From the NCBI RefSeq assembly GCF_003957515.1, contig NZ_RQXW01000003.1:124001-188000 (forward strand): DNA of 64,000 nt, written 5' to 3'. Shown here piece after piece: positions 18,150 through 26,112 of the stretch. A program made the position numbers and the translations under genes. This DNA is from Amphritea opalescens. GTDB taxonomy: Bacteria; Pseudomonadota; Gammaproteobacteria; Pseudomonadales; Balneatricaceae. Numbering within the stretch: the stretch's first letter is position 1; every line of letters begins with the position of its first letter. The notes under the pieces are model-generated. The model was given only the letters and a program-made list of their open reading frames with translations, did not search any database and had not been told where the DNA came from.

Positions 18150-18880
18150 AATTGGCAATGATATTTCGGACGGCGCTGGTCGCTCTGTTGTTAGCGCTGG
18201 TGATCAAGCCTATCTGGTTTACTTGGGCGTTCGCCCCGTTGGCGCCCGAGAAAGGTCCGATCATTTACGAAAGAGCGTCCCTGCTCTCGCTGTCATTAAG
18301 TCACCTTGGTCTGGTGTCGCTGGCCTCAGTTGCAGCGACCTTAGTGGCTGTGACATTAGCTATTCTTGTTACACGACCGGCGGGCGCAGCGTTCTTACCC
18401 TTATCGCGGACCATTACCAATATGGGCCAGACATTTCCACCGGTTGCGGTATTGGCACTCGCCGTTCCCGCGCTGGGTTTTGGTACTGGGCCAACACTGG
18501 TGGCGCTGTTTTTGTATGGGCTTCTGCCAATTTTTGAGAATGCGATTACCGGCTTTTCAACCTTACCACCCGCCACGATGGAAGCGGCTCGTGGGCTGGG
18601 TTTGAGTCGCTGGCAAAGACTCATTAGAGTTGAGATACCCTTGGCGTTGCCGGTCATTCTCACTGGGATTCGGTTGTCCGTCGTGATTGCTTTGGGGACG
18701 GCAACTATCGGCTCAACCGTGGCAGCGCGGACCTTGGGCGAGGTGATTATCGCGGGCTTGTTAACCCATAACACGGCTTATGTATTGCAGGGTGGTTTGA
18801 TTGTGGGGCTGTTTGCCGTACTTATTTATGATGCGCTTGTGCAGCTTGAGGCGATGCTTGTTAACAAATATTCTGCATAG
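18146..18880 (+). CDS. yehW: Osmoprotectant ABC transporter permease (YehW type)
   Basis: This is the second permease, 244 residues (E. coli YehW 243), with about six membrane segments and the cytoplasmic coupling loop EAARGLGLSRWQRLIRVEIP. It overlaps yehX by four bases (ATGA), so the two are translationally coupled. It is the last gene of the operon; no strong terminator was seen after it. Confidence 0.86.
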   Translation: MKLAMIFRTALVALLLALVIKPIWFTWAFAPLAPEKGPIIYERASLLSLSLSHLGLVSLASVAATLVAVTLAILVTRPAGAAFLPLSRTITNMGQTFPPVAVLALAVPALGFGTGPTLVALFLYGLLPIFENAITGFSTLPPATMEAARGLGLSRWQRLIRVEIPLALPVILTGIRLSVVIALGTATIGSTVAARTLGEVIIAGLLTHNTAYVLQGGLIVGLFAVLIYDALVQLEAMLVNKYSA

Positions 18881-19040
18881 TCTGATTAACGAATAATTAA
18901 ATGGTGCCGGTATAGCAGGACCAAATACTGCATAGCCTCGCCCCGCTCTCTTGAAACCGGCAGATTAAGCCTGTTCAACATTGGCGGGCTATACCGGATG
19001 CTAATCCCCTCGAAAAATAACGATGCTCAAAAGTAGAATT

Positions 19041-19081
19041 TTTTGTCATCTATATGCATAAAGTTTTGCATGAAAAAGTCA
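19041..19081. repeat. 41-bp repeat, copy A
   Basis: This copy aligns without gaps to 21582-21622 at 32 of 41 positions. It contains a small hairpin (ATGCA...TGCAT). It lies about 55 bases before tRNA-Arg(CCU). Origin unknown; possibly an element end or remnant. Confidence 0.4.
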
Positions 19082-19137
19082 TCTAGGTCGATCAATATTG
19101 AAATTCAATCCGGCCTAAGGCATAGTAGCGCCCCTAT

Positions 19138-19214
19138 GACCCCGTAGCTCAGCTGGATAGAGCGTTTGCCTCCTAAGCGAAAGGCCGCGCGTTCGAATCG
19201 CGCCGGGGTCACCA
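19138..19214 (+). tRNA. tRNA-Arg (anticodon CCU)
   Basis: A complete cloverleaf with acceptor GACCCCG/CGGGGTC, D-arm AGCTCAGCTGGATAGAGC, anticodon stem-loop with loop CTCCTAA (anticodon CCT), T-arm GTTCGAATC and encoded CCA end, 77 bases. It reads AGG codons. It stands alone at the edge of the phosphonate segment, a position where mobile DNA often integrates. Confidence 0.96.
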
Positions 19215-19287
19215 TTTCCTCTCCATGAATATAGCCAATCCAGATATTTCTAAACGGGTTCGGCCGGTACTAAGACTCAAATAACGA

Positions 19288-20133
19288 TTAGGGTTGTTGG
19301 CCCGCCGCTAACCGAGCATTGATCTGATCGACAACCGCCGGTAAATCGGCTACCGAGTCAATCACGTAGTGAGCCCCTGAGAGCGACATCTGACGATGAG
19401 CTTTCATCCGGATACTCTCCTGATCCTGAGTACTCAGCGCCTCCCACTGCGCTAGGCTTAAACCGTTAGCATTACCACTAATGGCCACCCCAACGGTCCA
19501 CATGCCCGCGTTCAAACCTTCTTCGATACCGGTTTCAGTATCATCTACCTTGATACAGGCTTGAACTTCAAGAACACCCAGCTTATCCATCACCGCCTGT
19601 GCCATATAAGGATATGGGCGGCCTTTTGAGACTTCGGTGGCACACACATTCACATCCGCTTCATAGCCTAATTCTTTAGCAACCGCTTTAACCTGACCAT
19701 ACATTTCTGTGTTGTAGCCCGTATTTCCGCCTAACTGAATACCCTGCTGACGTAATTCGCTCACGGTATTAAGCCACCCTGGAATCAACTCACCACAGCG
19801 TCGAATAGACGCTAACTGCAAGGGTAAAAACTCTTCATATAGGGATTGTACGTCGTCTTCAACGGGTTCCGCCCCCGTAACCGTCTGCCACTGCTCTGCG
19901 ATCTCGGGCATCGCCAGCATTTTTCGAATATGGACACTCTTTTCAGTCCCCATCGGCTCTCTTGCTTGAGCCTCGGTCGCTATCACACCATGTTTTTTAA
20001 ATAGCTCTAAAAAAGCAATGATAGGCGCCCGCGACCCAAAATCGATCGTTGTGCCCGCCCAGTCACAAATCACGGCTTTCACTGGCCCGGTGTATTTTCG
20101 GGTATATTGGTAGTGGCTTGCTGTAGCTATCAT
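19288..20133 (-). CDS. phnX: Phosphonoacetaldehyde hydrolase PhnX
   Basis: PhnX splits phosphonoacetaldehyde into acetaldehyde and phosphate in the cytoplasm, the second step of 2-aminoethylphosphonate use. It is a HAD-family enzyme; the nucleophile Asp is residue 24 in VICDWAGTTIDFGS, and the Schiff-base Lys of the cap domain corresponds to K65 in EPMGTEKSVHIRKM. The Asp of the last HAD motif is in CIKVDDTETGIEEGLNAG. I start at 20133, which has GGAAGGA 5 bases upstream; a longer frame to 20175 lacks this. It follows phnW by 74 bases. Confidence 0.95.
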   Translation of the reverse strand: MIATASHYQYTRKYTGPVKAVICDWAGTTIDFGSRAPIIAFLELFKKHGVIATEAQAREPMGTEKSVHIRKMLAMPEIAEQWQTVTGAEPVEDDVQSLYEEFLPLQLASIRRCGELIPGWLNTVSELRQQGIQLGGNTGYNTEMYGQVKAVAKELGYEADVNVCATEVSKGRPYPYMAQAVMDKLGVLEVQACIKVDDTETGIEEGLNAGMWTVGVAISGNANGLSLAQWEALSTQDQESIRMKAHRQMSLSGAHYVIDSVADLPAVVDQINARLAAGQQP

Positions 20134-20207
20134 CGTTGTCCTTCCTGTTTTGGCATATTCAATGTCATGCCCCATTATATGTTTCGCCGTATCGATCGAC
20201 GGTTAGT

Positions 20208-21332
20208 TCATGCCAACCAGTAAAGCTCTGTACTGATAACCTTAATCAATCGTTCCATATCTTCAGGAAATACATGCCCTATATTGCCTATACGAAAACA
20301 GTCTGCATCTGAGACTTTGCCCGGATAAATCACAAAACCTTTGAGCTTCAGCCGTTGATAAAACTCTTCAAATTGATAAGCGGCGTCAGTCGGATTATAA
20401 AAAGTGGTGATAAAAGGTGACTGAACATCATCCTCTAACATCGTTTTGAAACCTAAAGCTCGCATGCCATCAACCAATACCTGATGGTTTTGTAAGTAAC
20501 GCTGATGCCGAGCATCAACACCACCTTCCGCCGCTAGTTCAATCAACGCCTGATCGAAGGCTCTCACCGTATGAGTGGGGGATGTAAAACGCCATTTACC
20601 ACCGCCCTCTTGCATGCATTTCCATTGATCATACAGATCAAGAGAAAGTGAACGGGCCATCCCTTGTGTCAGTTCTAGTGCTGAGCGTTTTGCAATGATA
20701 AAGCCGAAACCTGGTACACCTTGGATGCACTTATTTGCACTGCTAATCAAAAAATCAATATCGAGTTTTGCAACATCGATTGATACGCCACCAAAACTAC
20801 TCATGGCATCAACGATCAAACAGGTATTGCTGTTTTTGACAATCTTCGCAATCTGCTCAATAGGATTAAGCCGCCCAGTCGTCGTTTCACAATGTACAAC
20901 CGCAACGTGACTATAGCCGTGATCACCGGATAACTGCTGTTCAAGGGCGTCTAAATCGATAGCGCCTTGCTCACCGAAATCCCACACCTTAACGTCGATC
21001 GACAGCACATCAGCAATTTGACCTATACGCTTGCCATAAGTCCCATTAGCGAGAACTAATAACTTACCATCAGGGGGAATAACCGAACCAATAACACTCT
21101 CAACAGAGGCAGACCCACTCCCTTGCATTAATACGCAAGTGAATTCTTCAGAGGCAGCATCGCTTTCAGGCAACGCTAGCGCAACAAGCCTGTCACGAAT
21201 AGCGTTAACGAGTTGATTATATTCCTGATCCCAAGTGCACCAATCTTTCATCATCGCTTGGCGTACCGTCGGGCTAGTCGATAGAGGGCCCGGTGTTAAA
21301 AGTAGATAGGGGTTATCTGGTATAGCGCTCAT
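20208..21332 (-). CDS. phnW: 2-aminoethylphosphonate:pyruvate aminotransferase PhnW
   Basis: PhnW transfers the amino group of 2-AEP to pyruvate, giving phosphonoacetaldehyde for PhnX. The 374-residue class V PLP enzyme starts [20 protein letters not shown] and has the PLP-binding Lys in [17 protein letters not shown] and the Asp of [13 protein letters not shown]. The ATG at 21332 is preceded by AGAGG; a TTG at 21356 is possible but less likely. The promoter and a PhnR-type operator lie directly upstream. Confidence 0.95.
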   Translation of the reverse strand: MSAIPDNPYLLLTPGPLSTSPTVRQAMMKDWCTWDQEYNQLVNAIRDRLVALALPESDAASEEFTCVLMQGSGSASVESVIGSVIPPDGKLLVLANGTYGKRIGQIADVLSIDVKVWDFGEQGAIDLDALEQQLSGDHGYSHVAVVHCETTTGRLNPIEQIAKIVKNSNTCLIVDAMSSFGGVSIDVAKLDIDFLISSANKCIQGVPGFGFIIAKRSALELTQGMARSLSLDLYDQWKCMQEGGGKWRFTSPTHTVRAFDQALIELAAEGGVDARHQRYLQNHQVLVDGMRALGFKTMLEDDVQSPFITTFYNPTDAAYQFEEFYQRLKLKGFVIYPGKVSDADCFRIGNIGHVFPEDMERLIKVISTELYWLA

Positions 21333-21364
21333 CAAGTATCGCCTCTGTATGGCCAATGTATTTT

Positions 21365-21380
21365 TCTGGTATAGACCAGA
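21365..21380. promoter_or_regulatory. PhnR-type operator O1 at phnW
   Basis: TCTGGTATAGACCAGA, with 6-base inverted arms around a 4-base centre. It lies immediately downstream of the predicted phnW transcription start (about +4 to +19), a classic repressor position. TGGT-N4-ACCA is the known core for the HutC/PhnF branch of GntR regulators. Confidence 0.75.
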
Positions 21381-21390
21381 TTTGAATTAA

Positions 21391-21419
21391 ATAATATTGC
21401 TTGTTATTAGCTCAGTCAA
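21391..21419 (-). promoter_or_regulatory. Sigma-70 promoter of phnWX
   Basis: Minus strand TTGACT, 17 bases, TATTAT: five of six matches in each box with ideal spacing. The start falls near 21384, just upstream of operator O1. Confidence 0.75.
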
Positions 21420-21461
21420 CATATGAATTAAATATTTTTTATATGTTAAAAATAATAAATT

Positions 21462-21477
21462 ATTGGCATATACCAGA
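21462..21477. promoter_or_regulatory. PhnR-type operator O2 upstream of the phnW promoter
   Basis: ATTGGCATATACCAGA, 12 of 16 matches to O1 read on the opposite strand. It lies about 80 bases upstream of the predicted start and could allow looping with O1. Confidence 0.45.
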
Positions 21478-21581
21478 AATATATTACTTTATAAACCTTG
21501 CCTATAAGTTTTATTTATTAAAGTTAAAATGGCCAGCCCAGCGGGTAATCCCCGAAAAGTTACGTCGTTAAAAAGGAGTGT

Positions 21582-21622
21582 TTTCGTAATCTATACGCAG
21601 TAGGTTCTGCATAGAAAAGTCA
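21582..21622. repeat. 41-bp repeat, copy B
   Basis: Partner of 19041-19081. The hairpin arms differ (GCAG...CTGC) but remain complementary. It lies next to the transposase remnant. Confidence 0.4.
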
Positions 21623-21639
21623 CTGTATACGGATAACCA

Positions 21640-22037
21640 AATCATGACGATTTTTAAGAAAGCTGAAGCAGGAACGCCTGCATCAGTGAAACCTATTATC
21701 GCTATCCGACTAAGTTAGCCTCAGAGAATAACAAAATCGCAGATTGGCTCACTCAGTTGACGGAGAAAAATACGGGTTGGGGCTTTGGGACGCGTGCGTT
21801 GAATACCTTCGCAACGTTAATGGCTTATCACTGGAAACATAAGCGGGTTTACCGCATCGACTCTGAGTTGGCATTGAGCCTAAGAATATGGCCCCGAGAC
21901 GGCTAAAGAGACACAAACCTGAGCTGTTACCGCTGCGTGGTAATCAGGCATGGTCAATCGACTTCATGCACGATTCATTATCTGATGGCAGGGAGCGCCG
22001 TTTTTTAAATGTGATAGATGATGTTAAGCCTTAAGGT
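21640..22037 (+). pseudogene. Decayed IS3-family transposase (OrfB) fragment
   Basis: Translating across frameshifts gives segments typical of IS3-family OrfB: KLASENNKIADWLTQL, NTGWGFGTRAL, WKHKRVYRIDSELALSLRI, then in another frame NQAWSIDFMHDSLSDGRERR and FLNVIDD. The first Asp of the DDE triad (SIDFMHD) is recognisable; the rest of the catalytic domain is missing. Stops and frameshifts show it is inactive. No intact terminal inverted repeats were found. Confidence 0.85.
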
Positions 22038-22141
22038 TTAACGGCTGACGCCGGTTTTACAAGGCCTTCGATGCGGGCTTAGATACCGGCTATACGGTCG
22101 CTTAACTTCTACTTTAAGCTCCTGTGAAATTAGCACCTACT

Positions 22142-22167
22142 AAAAAGGAGCGGATTATTCGCTCCCT
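22142..22167 (-). terminator. Terminator after phnR
   Basis: Minus strand GGAGCG, 7-base loop, CGCTCC then TTTTT. It lies about 65 bases past the stop of the GntR gene. Confidence 0.7.
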
Positions 22168-22231
22168 TACACCGTTATTAACGCATTCTTAAGCGAGCAC
22201 TACTTCAGTGTGCTATTCAAGAATAGCCGGT

Positions 22232-22951
22232 CTAAGCGTTGTTAACTTCCATGGAGATTTCCAACACATCGTGCCGCCAAAATTCTTGGTCGAATTCGAC
22301 GATATTATCATGCTGGTCATAACTAGCACGGGTTAGATATAAACAGGGCGCACCGGCAACCACCTGCAACTCTTCCGCTTGAGTGCTATCCAATGGTGCG
22401 GGGTACATGTTGATAACGGTACGGCTAATTTTAATGCCGTACTGTTCTTTCAATGTTTCCGTCAAAGAACACTCTAGTGGCAGATCCAGTAGGCCAGGAC
22501 ACAGCACCGGATTGACATTGATATGCTCAACTAATACGGCTCGGCCATCAATCAATCTACGGCGGCGCAAGAGATAGACGGGAGCACCCACCGCAATATC
22601 CATCGTACGGTTGACCCAATCTGATGCGGCCATTTCCGTTTTCGAAAGAATAACGGTTTCCGGCACGCGGCCCTGCGCACGTACGTTATCCATAAAGCTG
22701 ACACTTTTGGTGGGGTCGTAAAACAACCTCGGCGGCGAAACATACCAACCACGGCGAATAAGTCGATAAATAAGCCCTTCGGACTCAAGCTGCATAAGGG
22801 CTTGGCGTACGGTGACCCGATTAATATCATAGGCATCCTTCAAGTCTCGCTCTGAAGGAAGTTTAGTATGAGGAAGCAGTGACCCCTCTTCTATTTTTTT
22901 TGCGAGGCTATCACGTAATCGAAGGTAGTACGGAATATGCAGGTATTTCAT
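22232..22951 (-). CDS. phnR: GntR/HutC-family regulator, PhnR-like
   Basis: This is a cytoplasmic transcription regulator of 239 residues. The N-terminal winged helix (about residues 1-70) has KLPSERDLKDAYDINRVTVR followed by QALMQLESEGLIYR; the rest is a UTRA ligand-binding domain (VYLLRRRRLIDGRAVLVEHI, LQVVAGAPCLYLTRASYDQ). The in-frame GTG at 22987 lies upstream of the predicted start of transcription, so the ATG at 22951 is used. An operator copy overlaps the start codon, implying autoregulation. It sits by phnWX; a 2-AEP-type effector is inferred. The symbol follows the GntR clade associated with AEP operons. Confidence 0.82.
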   Translation of the reverse strand: MKYLHIPYYLRLRDSLAKKIEEGSLLPHTKLPSERDLKDAYDINRVTVRQALMQLESEGLIYRLIRRGWYVSPPRLFYDPTKSVSFMDNVRAQGRVPETVILSKTEMAASDWVNRTMDIAVGAPVYLLRRRRLIDGRAVLVEHINVNPVLCPGLLDLPLECSLTETLKEQYGIKISRTVINMYPAPLDSTQAEELQVVAGAPCLYLTRASYDQHDNIVEFDQEFWRHDVLEISMEVNNA

Positions 22952-22966
22952 TGAGTACATACCAGA
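22951..22966. promoter_or_regulatory. PhnR-type operator O3 at phnR start
   Basis: TTGAGTACATACCAGA, 11 of 16 matches to O1 read on the other strand, with one full ACCAGA arm. It covers the phnR start codon region, about +18 to +33 of its transcript. Confidence 0.4.
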
Positions 22967-22989
22967 TAAGCAGGTTTTTAGTCGCACGA

Positions 22990-23018
22990 AGTATACGTAA
23001 AGAGATCATTACAATCAA
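22990..23018 (-). promoter_or_regulatory. Sigma-70 promoter of phnR
   Basis: Minus strand TTGATT, 17 bases, TATACT. The start lies near 22983, which rules out the upstream GTG as start codon of phnR. Confidence 0.65.
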
Positions 23019-23065
23019 CGATCTGCTCATGTCTGGTTTATTTAAAACTTTAAATTATCAACAGA

Positions 23066-23071
23066 CTATAA
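23066..23071 (+). promoter_or_regulatory. Possible -10 element for the EamA gene
   Basis: A perfect TATAAT on the plus strand, 176 bases upstream of the EamA start. The -35 is poor (TAAACT at 17 bases). Operator O4 would then lie about 60 bases downstream of the start. Confidence 0.3.
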
Positions 23072-23139
23072 TATTTTAACCTCTAATAAAAACAATTTAT
23101 CCATGATAACAAACGAAATTTTAAACCCTTACTTAAAAA

Positions 23140-23155
23140 TCTGGTATAGACCATA
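23140..23155. promoter_or_regulatory. PhnR-type operator O4 upstream of the EamA permease gene
   Basis: TCTGGTATAGACCATA, 14 of 16 matches to O1 in the same orientation, including the complete TGGTATAGACCA core. It is about 87 bases before the EamA start codon and links that gene to the phnW regulon. Confidence 0.7.
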
Positions 23156-23241
23156 ATTTATATTATAAAGATAACCATTTTTAAACGAATTATCTAACAT
23201 CTCTAATCCTAAAAAACATCGTCGATTAACGAGTACTAACT

Positions 23242-24147
23242 ATGAGTGTTTTGGCAGCAATACTGCTGACAATTTCTGCCTTATTTCACGCTAGCTGGAA
23301 TCTGTTAGGCAAAAAGGTACACCCCTCTCCAGCATTTTTTCTAGTCGCCAACATCATGGCATGCTTATGCCTGTTACCCGTGGTCGCCATTAATCTAAAT
23401 GCTTTATTGTCTATCCCTCTTACCGTTTGGGGGTTGGTCTTAATCACGGGATTTTTCCAAGCGATATACATGTGGGGGTTGGCTGGCGCTTATAAACATG
23501 GCGCAATATCCGTTGCCTACCCCTTACTTAGAGCCTCACCGGTATTGTTTATCGCCCTATTAACGGCTCTTTTAGGCCAAGGCGCCGCTTTGACAACCAC
23601 CGGTATCATAGGTGTCCTGCTCGTCTCTATCGGTTGTCTGTTAATTCCTATGCCTTCCCTGCGAGGCATTCGCGTTTCGGCGTTTCTCAACCTATCCTGC
23701 TTATTTGCACTAATCGCTGCTATAGGCACTGTCGGTTATACACTGGCCGATGATAAAGCCTTATCGACCCTCAGAAACCTAGGCGACCTGCCATTAACCG
23801 TTATTGAAATTAGCTTACTGTATCTATTTTTAGAGAATTTAAGTTGTTCATTATGGTTAGCATTGATCACTATTCCACAACAAAAAAATCGCAGAGATCT
23901 GGTTGAGATCGCCCAAAAGCATCTATCGAAAGCCACTTTAACCGGATTTTCGATGACGATTACCTATGCGATTGTATTGATCAGTATGGCGTACGTAGAG
24001 AATGTTAGTTACGTCGTGGTCTTTCGTCAGCTGAGCATTCCCATAGCTGTCATGATGGGGATTGTTTTACTCAAGGAAAACGGCAGTATCCCAAAATTCG
24101 TCGGTACCATCAGCACTTTTCTCGGCATCATAATTATCAGCATCTAA
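23242..24147 (+). CDS. EamA/DMT-family permease of the phosphonate locus
   Basis: This is an inner-membrane protein of 301 residues with about ten transmembrane segments arranged as two EamA halves (first half around LLTISALFHASWNLLGKKVH, second around ATLTGFSMTITYAIVLISMA). The family moves small metabolites; direction and substrate are not visible in the sequence. A TIGRFAM EamA-type family associated with phosphonate utilisation exists (recalled, not checked). No PhnSTUV or other phosphonate importer is in the window, and this gene shares the PhnR-type operator, so 2-AEP or a related compound is an attractive inferred substrate. Confidence 0.85.
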   Translation: MSVLAAILLTISALFHASWNLLGKKVHPSPAFFLVANIMACLCLLPVVAINLNALLSIPLTVWGLVLITGFFQAIYMWGLAGAYKHGAISVAYPLLRASPVLFIALLTALLGQGAALTTTGIIGVLLVSIGCLLIPMPSLRGIRVSAFLNLSCLFALIAAIGTVGYTLADDKALSTLRNLGDLPLTVIEISLLYLFLENLSCSLWLALITIPQQKNRRDLVEIAQKHLSKATLTGFSMTITYAIVLISMAYVENVSYVVVFRQLSIPIAVMMGIVLLKENGSIPKFVGTISTFLGIIIISI

Positions 24148-24507
24148 TGCTTATGCCCTGCCCATAGCTCTTACTTAACACAGGCTCTTACCTGACATAG
24201 ACTCTCACCTAACAGAGCCTAAGACCAGTGGTAGTCTAGGCGCTGTTATAAAACCAGTGTAGTTGACAGCGATGATGATCGTCGTAAAAATAACTTAACG
24301 ACTGAATAATCCCCCAAGCATCCCTTAGAAGCCACCAGCCTTATCATCTTCTTTAGATAATCATCTTAACCCGGCCAGTCTCTATTATCGTTTAAGCTTT
24401 AGTCTCAGCTAATATCACTACCAAAGGCCAATCGCCTTCCCGTTCACCTATGTTAGCTGTTAGAATCCTGCTCCCTCATTCGACGGCACAACATACAGGA
24501 GTCACCC
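24148..24507. other. Intergenic region with no gene found
   Basis: About 360 bases between the EamA and SEC-C genes. Apart from the 17-bp tandem repeat at its start, I see no RNA gene, clear terminator or coding frame. The SEC-C gene promoter probably lies near the right end. Confidence 0.5.
24167..24217. repeat. Three tandem 17-bp units
   Basis: GCTCTTACTTAACACAG, GCTCTTACCTGACATAG and ACTCTCACCTAACAGAG are contiguous and alignable without gaps, beginning 19 bases after the EamA stop codon. No function is apparent. Confidence 0.7.
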
Positions 24508-24840
24508 ATGTCTAAGTGTTTCTATAAAGGTACTCCCGAAATCATGGGTAACTACGGTAAAAGTGGTTATAACACCAAAGCCAAGGTAAAACTCGGTAGT
24601 GAGATCAGCCCACTATTAGTGAATGTGACGTCCGAAGCACGACAACAGGAAGTTGAGGCGCTTGCCGCTGAGCATGACTTGGTTGTTAAGGTGACAGTTG
24701 ATGCCGATATTGACGAAAATATCACCGCGCTCACCGCCCTGCTTACCACGCCTAAAACCGTGCATAACGAGAAAACACCCGAGAGAAACGCCCCCTGCTC
24801 TTGTGGCAGCGGTAAGAAATTTAAAAAATGCTGTGGCTAA
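24508..24840 (+). CDS. Small SEC-C metal-binding motif protein (PBPRA1643-like family)
   Basis: A 110-residue soluble protein. The N-terminus is MSKCFYKGTPEIMGNYGKSG and the last 20 residues form a SEC-C zinc-binding motif, NAPCSCGSGKKFKKCCG, the same motif that ends SecA. The architecture fits the small family named after Photobacterium PBPRA1643 (recalled). The role is unknown. An AGGAG lies 7 bases before the ATG. It is monocistronic with no related neighbour. Confidence 0.82.
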   Translation: MSKCFYKGTPEIMGNYGKSGYNTKAKVKLGSEISPLLVNVTSEARQQEVEALAAEHDLVVKVTVDADIDENITALTALLTTPKTVHNEKTPERNAPCSCGSGKKFKKCCG

Positions 24841-25007
24841 ACGGCAGTGGTGTAAAGAGTCCAACCCATCATGATAAAAGCGCGCCAATAACCGTTAAGC
24901 TTCTCTAATCAAACTCAAAACCGTCTTCGATCTAAGCCTACAGAGCCTTCGCATAGTGATAGAAAGGCTCGGCGACACGCTTTATGCGATCACTATCTAA
25001 CCGGCAG

Positions 25008-25904
25008 CTATTTAATCGGCAATGTTTCCATTTGGGCAAACGATTGCCAGATCATGCTCGCCACCGGCCCTAAACTATCTTCCAAGTTACGGATTAGACG
25101 CACCTCTCCCATCACACTATATTCAACATCACTCGGGGTTAAACGAATTAACTCGCCGCGTTCGAGTTCATCCGTTACCAAGTGTTCCGCCACATAACCC
25201 CAGCCTAGCCCCGCCAAGAGCAACTGTTTTACGGTAAAGCCATCCTGTGCTTTCCAGCGACGCACGCCTTTATCCAGCATTAAGCTATCAGAATCAAAAC
25301 TAAAACGACTCGTCTCAATGGTGAGATGTACCTGTGACTTTAACTGTTCAGAATGGGTCACAGGACCATCAGGAAACAGCTCCGGTGCGGCCACCATGAG
25401 AATACGAAAATGCCCAATCGGCAAGGTATCAAAATCACCTGCGGCATAAAGCGTCGGCCACCAAGGACTCACCACTAAATCCGCCTGTTTATTGCGCAAC
25501 ATATCCAGTGCGCCAAAACGTGATTTTTCTGAAATTTTAAATTCAGTTAATGGATACTCTTGCTGGCACAGTTTCAATACTTTCAGAACCTGCGTATAGG
25601 GACAGACCTGATCAAACGCCACCCGAATGAGGGGCTCATTACCGGCACCTAAATGTTGGCCTAGGGAGTTTAGTTGATGGCTATTCAACAATAGCTCTTG
25701 AGACTTGCGATAAAACGAAAGACCCTCTTCCGTTAGACTGAGCCGATAGCTGTCGCGGTTGAGAATTTTAAAGCCATATTCATCTTCTAACTTTTTTATT
25801 GCCATCGATAGCGCCGGCTGCGTTTTATGCAGACTTTCAGCGGCTAGTTTGAGTGAGCCACACTCAACGATACGGCTAAGCATACGTAATTGCTCGAGTT
25901 TCAT
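25008..25904 (-). CDS. LysR-family transcriptional regulator
   Basis: The 298-residue product has the N-terminal winged helix-turn-helix (MKLEQLRMLSRIVECGSLKL, AAESLHKTQPALSMAIKKLE) and a LysR substrate-binding domain (residues about 90-290). It is divergent from the RND efflux pair 208 bases away, so it most likely controls it and itself from the shared region. The inducer cannot be told from sequence. Confidence 0.9.
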   Translation of the reverse strand: MKLEQLRMLSRIVECGSLKLAAESLHKTQPALSMAIKKLEDEYGFKILNRDSYRLSLTEEGLSFYRKSQELLLNSHQLNSLGQHLGAGNEPLIRVAFDQVCPYTQVLKVLKLCQQEYPLTEFKISEKSRFGALDMLRNKQADLVVSPWWPTLYAAGDFDTLPIGHFRILMVAAPELFPDGPVTHSEQLKSQVHLTIETSRFSFDSDSLMLDKGVRRWKAQDGFTVKQLLLAGLGWGYVAEHLVTDELERGELIRLTPSDVEYSVMGEVRLIRNLEDSLGPVASMIWQSFAQMETLPIK

Positions 25905-26112
25905 ATAATTTTTACTTAACGTCTTAGCAAAATTTAATGAATATTATTTAAGCAGGTTTTCACCTATAGTGCACCGCTAAATTGCTGATACCCTCAGCAG
26001 TAAAATACTGTCTGTCATTCAGTGTTAAGCACTCCACAGAATTATTATCGTCGCCGCACATGTAAACCAACATCTCTGGTTTCATTCCCGGCAATATTTT
26101 TAGAGGTTTTAC

